Positions 60,946-64,000 of a DNA stretch of 64,000 bases are shown here, piece by piece (positions within the stretch are counted from its first letter, which is position 1; each line of letters begins with the position of its first letter). The stretch lies in assembly GCA_028281495.1 (NCBI GenBank), contig JANQJU010000001.1:109186-173185 (forward strand), in the 5' to 3' direction. The stretch comes from SAR324 cluster bacterium (GTDB lineage: Bacteria > SAR324 > NAC60-12). Below the pieces are notes generated by a model. It saw nothing but the letters and a program-made list of their open reading frames with translations. It made no database searches and had not been told where the DNA came from. Position numbers and translations under genes: made by a program.

Positions 60946-63294
60946 ATGGACGGAGAACATCAAGAATCCAATCGAGACACAAACACCCTATTGGACAAAG
61001 CCAACCACTTTGTCGATAAGCAAAAACTGTTCGCGCTGCTGTTTGGCGCAGGTTTCAGTGGATTTGTGTTTTTCTTTTGGGAAGCTATCTTTCCTCCAGA
61101 CCCCTCGCTGACAGAGGTTCCTCCATTACCTCCCACGGTAGCCATTACCTCCACAACCCTTCCCTCCTCTCCCACTATCAACGCTTCGTCTTCAGGTGAT
61201 CAAAGTCAGGTGATTGTCGTGACTGGAGCAAACCAAGGTGGGGTGAATATCAATCAAACTTACGGCGTTCCTCAGTCGGTGGTGGATCGATTGGAAGAAT
61301 TACTCACGGCCAAAGACGTTCAACTTGCAGACCGAGAGTCCCAACTCCAAGAGCTGACCACTAAATACAAGGAGTTGGAAACACGGCTGGCCAAGAGAAT
61401 CGATGAGTTGTCGAAGCAAGCTCGGGTGGCATTGCAGAATGGGCATTTGGAGAAGGCCGAGGACTTGTTGCAAGAATCCATTGCCAAACAAAGAGCAACG
61501 TTGGCCGATGATTATTTCAATTTAGCAAAAGCTCAAGGACTGCAACTAAAGTATCAGGAAGCGTTGGATTCTTATCAGCAAGCAGCAAACTTAGCCTCAG
61601 AGAACTCGGTATATTTGAATGATTACGGATTGCATTTGCAAAAATTGGGGCAATACCAGAAAGCTATCAAAAATTACGAAAAAGCACTGGCTATTGGTTT
61701 GGAAGAAAAGGGTCTAGAGCATCCTTGGGTGGCAATATATTGGAGCAATTTAGGCTCTGCTTGGAATTCCTTGGGTCAGTATGAAAAGGCGATCAAATTT
61801 TATGGGAAAGCATTAACTAGTGATTTGAAAACCTATGGAAAATCGCATCCAAATGTGGCGAGTCGATGGAATAATTTAGGAGCTACTTATTATTATTTAA
61901 GTCAGTATGAGAAAGCGATTGAGTTTTATAAGAAAGCATTGGCCAGTGATTTAAAGACATATGGCGACGAACATCCAAAGGTAGCATCGAGATGGAACAA
62001 CTTAGGAGATGCTTGGAATGCGTTGGGTCAGCAAGAGAAAGCGATTGAGTTTTATAAGAAAGCATTGGCCAGTGATTTGAAAACATATGGTCAGGAGCAT
62101 CCTCAAGTAGCGAATTATAGGAACAATCTAGGAACTGCCCTGTTTTATTTAGGTCAGTATGAGAAAGCGATTGAATATTATGAGAAAGCAATGGCCAGCG
62201 ATTTAAAAATCTATGGTGAAGAGCATCCTCAAGTAGCGATTTATAGGAACAACTTGGGCGATGCTTGGAATGCGCTGGGAGAATATAAAAAAGCGATCAA
62301 GTACTATGAAAAAGCATTAGCTAGTGATTTGAAAACCTATGGGAAATCGCATCCTACAGTCGCGACTCGATGGAATAATCTAGGAGCTGTTTTGTTTAAT
62401 TTAGGCCAGTATAAAAACGCGATTGAGTATTATAAGAAAGCATTGGCCAGTGATTTAAAAACCTACGGTGAAGCGCATCCTCAGGTAGCGATTTATTGGA
62501 ACAACTTAGGCAATGCCTGGAATGCGTTGGGTCAGTATGAGAAAGCGATCAAGTTTTATGAGAAAGCATTGGCCAGTGATTTGAAAACCTACGGTGAAGC
62601 GCATCCTCAAGTAGCGATTTATTGGAACAACTTAGGCAATACTTGGGAGTCGTTGGGTCAGTATGAGAAAGCGATCAAGTTTTATGAGAAAGCATTGACC
62701 AGTGATTTAAAAACCTACGGTGAAGCGCATCCTACCGTGGCGATTGGATGGAATGATTTAGGAGCTGCTTTGTTTTATTTAGGCAAGTATAAGAAAGCGA
62801 TTGAATATTATAAAAAAGCATTGGCCAGTGATTTAATAACGTATGGTGAAGTGCATCCAAATGTGGCCATTTACAGGAACAACATAGGCGATGCTTGGAA
62901 TGCGTTAGGTCAATATGAGAAAGCGATTGAATATTATAAGAAAGCATTGACAAATGATTTAAAAACGTATGGTGAAGCGCATCCTCAAGTGGCCATTTAC
63001 AGGAACAACTTAGGAACTGCCTACCGCTCTTTAGGGGATTATACTCAAGCAATGGAATTGTTTGAAAAAGCTTTGGAAAGTGATCTTAAAACTTACGGTG
63101 AGAACCATCCTAAAACAGCACAACGGCACGTAAACATCGGCTTTACACGGCAACTTCAAGGACAGTTTCATGATGCGATCATAGCGTACGAGAAGGCGTT
63201 GAAGGTGTATGAAGGAATGTTGGGAGAGGGGCATCCTTGGACTAAAAATGTTCAAGTGCATTTGGATCGTGCTCGCAATCAGATCAAAAATTGA
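60946..63294 (+). CDS. Membrane-anchored tetratricopeptide repeat protein (kinesin light chain-type TPRs)
   Basis: The 782-residue protein has a short cytoplasmic start, one membrane helix (about residues 27-47: FALLFGAGFSGFVFFFW), a Pro/Thr/Ser-rich stretch (to about 85), a coiled coil (about 110-165) and a TPR region (about 185-775). Thirteen 42-residue units follow the pattern LGQYEKAIxxYxKALxxDLKTYG and HPxVAxYxNNLGxAW. Units 3-12 are almost identical at protein and DNA level, which means recent expansion. It is probably a scaffold for protein contacts; partners are unknown. GGAGAGACG precedes ATG 60946. Confidence 0.9.
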   Translation: MDGEHQESNRDTNTLLDKANHFVDKQKLFALLFGAGFSGFVFFFWEAIFPPDPSLTEVPPLPPTVAITSTTLPSSPTINASSSGDQSQVIVVTGANQGGVNINQTYGVPQSVVDRLEELLTAKDVQLADRESQLQELTTKYKELETRLAKRIDELSKQARVALQNGHLEKAEDLLQESIAKQRATLADDYFNLAKAQGLQLKYQEALDSYQQAANLASENSVYLNDYGLHLQKLGQYQKAIKNYEKALAIGLEEKGLEHPWVAIYWSNLGSAWNSLGQYEKAIKFYGKALTSDLKTYGKSHPNVASRWNNLGATYYYLSQYEKAIEFYKKALASDLKTYGDEHPKVASRWNNLGDAWNALGQQEKAIEFYKKALASDLKTYGQEHPQVANYRNNLGTALFYLGQYEKAIEYYEKAMASDLKIYGEEHPQVAIYRNNLGDAWNALGEYKKAIKYYEKALASDLKTYGKSHPTVATRWNNLGAVLFNLGQYKNAIEYYKKALASDLKTYGEAHPQVAIYWNNLGNAWNALGQYEKAIKFYEKALASDLKTYGEAHPQVAIYWNNLGNTWESLGQYEKAIKFYEKALTSDLKTYGEAHPTVAIGWNDLGAALFYLGKYKKAIEYYKKALASDLITYGEVHPNVAIYRNNIGDAWNALGQYEKAIEYYKKALTNDLKTYGEAHPQVAIYRNNLGTAYRSLGDYTQAMELFEKALESDLKTYGENHPKTAQRHVNIGFTRQLQGQFHDAIIAYEKALKVYEGMLGEGHPWTKNVQVHLDRARNQIKN
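61639..63257 (+). repeat. 126-bp tandem repeat array coding TPR units
   Basis: Thirteen units of 126 bases (42 codons) follow each other without interruption. Stretches such as AAAGCATTGGCCAGTGATTT recur nearly unchanged in most central units. Copy number probably varies between strains. Assembly errors are possible here. Confidence 0.88.
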
Positions 63295-63381
63295 TCTCGA
63301 TTTTTCCTTTTTTTACTCTCTTCTTCTGGCCAATTTTTTCTCCTTCTCCCATCAAGTATTCTCGGAAGTTCCCGTCTCATT

Positions 63382-64000
63382 TTATTTTTCGTCAAACACC
63401 TGTTCAATGGTATCGACTTCCAACAACCGTTCGGCGATACGATTCAACTCGGCTTCACCCGCTTGCCGAACCTGGACTTGAAAAGCTTGAGGCACCGTAC
63501 GAAATTTGAGGTGTAACTGTTTTAAAATCAATTGGATTTGCCCTTCCTCTCGTCCTTCTTCTCGACTTTTTTCTTGGGTCTGTAAGACAAATGGGTGGTC
63601 GCTAAAATTTTCGGCCAGGAAATCAGCCGGCATTTCGTAAAGTAGTTGAGCCATGTACGCTTTGCCTTCCTCAAGCAGGAGCTCAGGAGTCAATTCTTCA
63701 GGGTGTGCTTCAGTCATCTGTGCTTCTCCAGGAATGAGTTTTTGTTTCAAACCAGCCACTTTCAAATAAAGACTCTGAGGCAAGGGGCCGATTTTTTGCT
63801 GGGCCACCATGTCAAACGCCTTGCGATACTCGGCAGCACGACTGGCAAACAGCTTGAAAGCAACATTGTGAGGTTCGTCAGAAAGCTGGTTTAAATCGAG
63901 GAACCCCACCCGTTTCATCGCAAACTGGTCACTGACATAAACGCCCGGTTTTTCGGTTAAGTGATACCCTAGCCCTTCCAAGGTTTCGCGTTGCGGGGTT
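63382..64000 (-). CDS. Rpn-like/PD-(D/E)XK family protein, C-terminal part (5' end outside window)
   Basis: The frame is open to the right edge; 206 residues are visible. It resembles the C-terminal half of Rpn or related nuclease-like proteins: YHLTEKPGVYVSDQFAMKR, AAEYRKAFDMVAQQ, then a helical tail with EKSREEGREEGQIQLILKQL and AERLLEVDTIEQVF, as in DUF4351-type ends. The catalytic domain, if present, is outside the window. Such proteins are often numerous in a genome and may promote recombination. The TTG at 63981 is probably not the true start, because the frame continues upstream of it. Confidence 0.7.
   Translation of the reverse strand, partial: TPQRETLEGLGYHLTEKPGVYVSDQFAMKRVGFLDLNQLSDEPHNVAFKLFASRAAEYRKAFDMVAQQKIGPLPQSLYLKVAGLKQKLIPGEAQMTEAHPEELTPELLLEEGKAYMAQLLYEMPADFLAENFSDHPFVLQTQEKSREEGREEGQIQLILKQLHLKFRTVPQAFQVQVRQAGEAELNRIAERLLEVDTIEQVFDEK

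Noticed and set aside
61639..63257. Possible CRISPR or satellite array
   Set aside because: The repeats are contiguous, 126 bp long, in one open frame and encode TPR units; there are no spacers.

Overview
The window reads as chromosome of a free-living, probably aquatic Gram-negative bacterium. It has lipoproteins, a TRAP transporter, a sigma-54 activator and many two-component proteins, with a by-eye G+C just under 50%. Gene content is Proteobacteria-like, but I cannot name a genus. I see no rRNA, tRNA, insertion sequence, phage or CRISPR array.

1-19.2 kb: after the start of a sigma-54 activator and a DUF2452 protein comes what looks like a complete sulfoquinovose (SQ, plant sulfolipid sugar) mineralisation locus. 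Minus strand, 13.2 to 1.8 kb: PfkB kinase, LacD-type aldolase, fucose-isomerase-like SQ isomerase, GH31 glycosidase, cysteine-synthase-like enzyme, UPF0324 exporter, S-sulfolactate dehydrogenase SlcC, R-sulfolactate dehydrogenase ComC, and a GabD-like sulfolactaldehyde dehydrogenase. A GntR/UTRA regulator separates these from plus-strand suyA-suyB (sulfolactate sulfo-lyase) and a TRAP transporter. The stereochemistry closes: the aldolase route gives S-sulfolactate, SlcC/ComC invert it to R, and SuyAB releases pyruvate and sulfite. A shared 16-bp near-palindrome precedes both arms.

19.2-32.6 kb: an RR-SpoIIE phosphatase, an orphan DUF4157 protein, a NarL-type kinase/regulator pair, a YHYH lipoprotein, an alpha/beta hydrolase, an HscC/J-protein chaperone pair behind a 5'-truncated ATPase-nuclease, a VOC protein, and about 1 kb of decayed sequence.

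32.6-46.3 kb: an acetate region. Divergent plus-strand DUF4212-symporter-acs-DUF294 genes face a minus-strand signalling operon with a CrbS-like symporter-kinase, two response regulators, a HisKA_2 kinase and a membrane sensor-exonuclease.

46.4-64 kb: a SET protein, a GT39-like membrane protein, a truncated LOV domain, an FkbM methyltransferase, a 1510-residue lipoprotein (five Ig-like repeats, a probable seven-bladed propeller, a fibrinogen-like end), a photoactive yellow protein gene coupled to tyrosine ammonia-lyase and an MBL-fold lipoprotein, a 2OG oxygenase, a 13-unit TPR protein, and a partial Rpn-like protein. Short tandem duplications (11-27 bp) recur between and within genes throughout.
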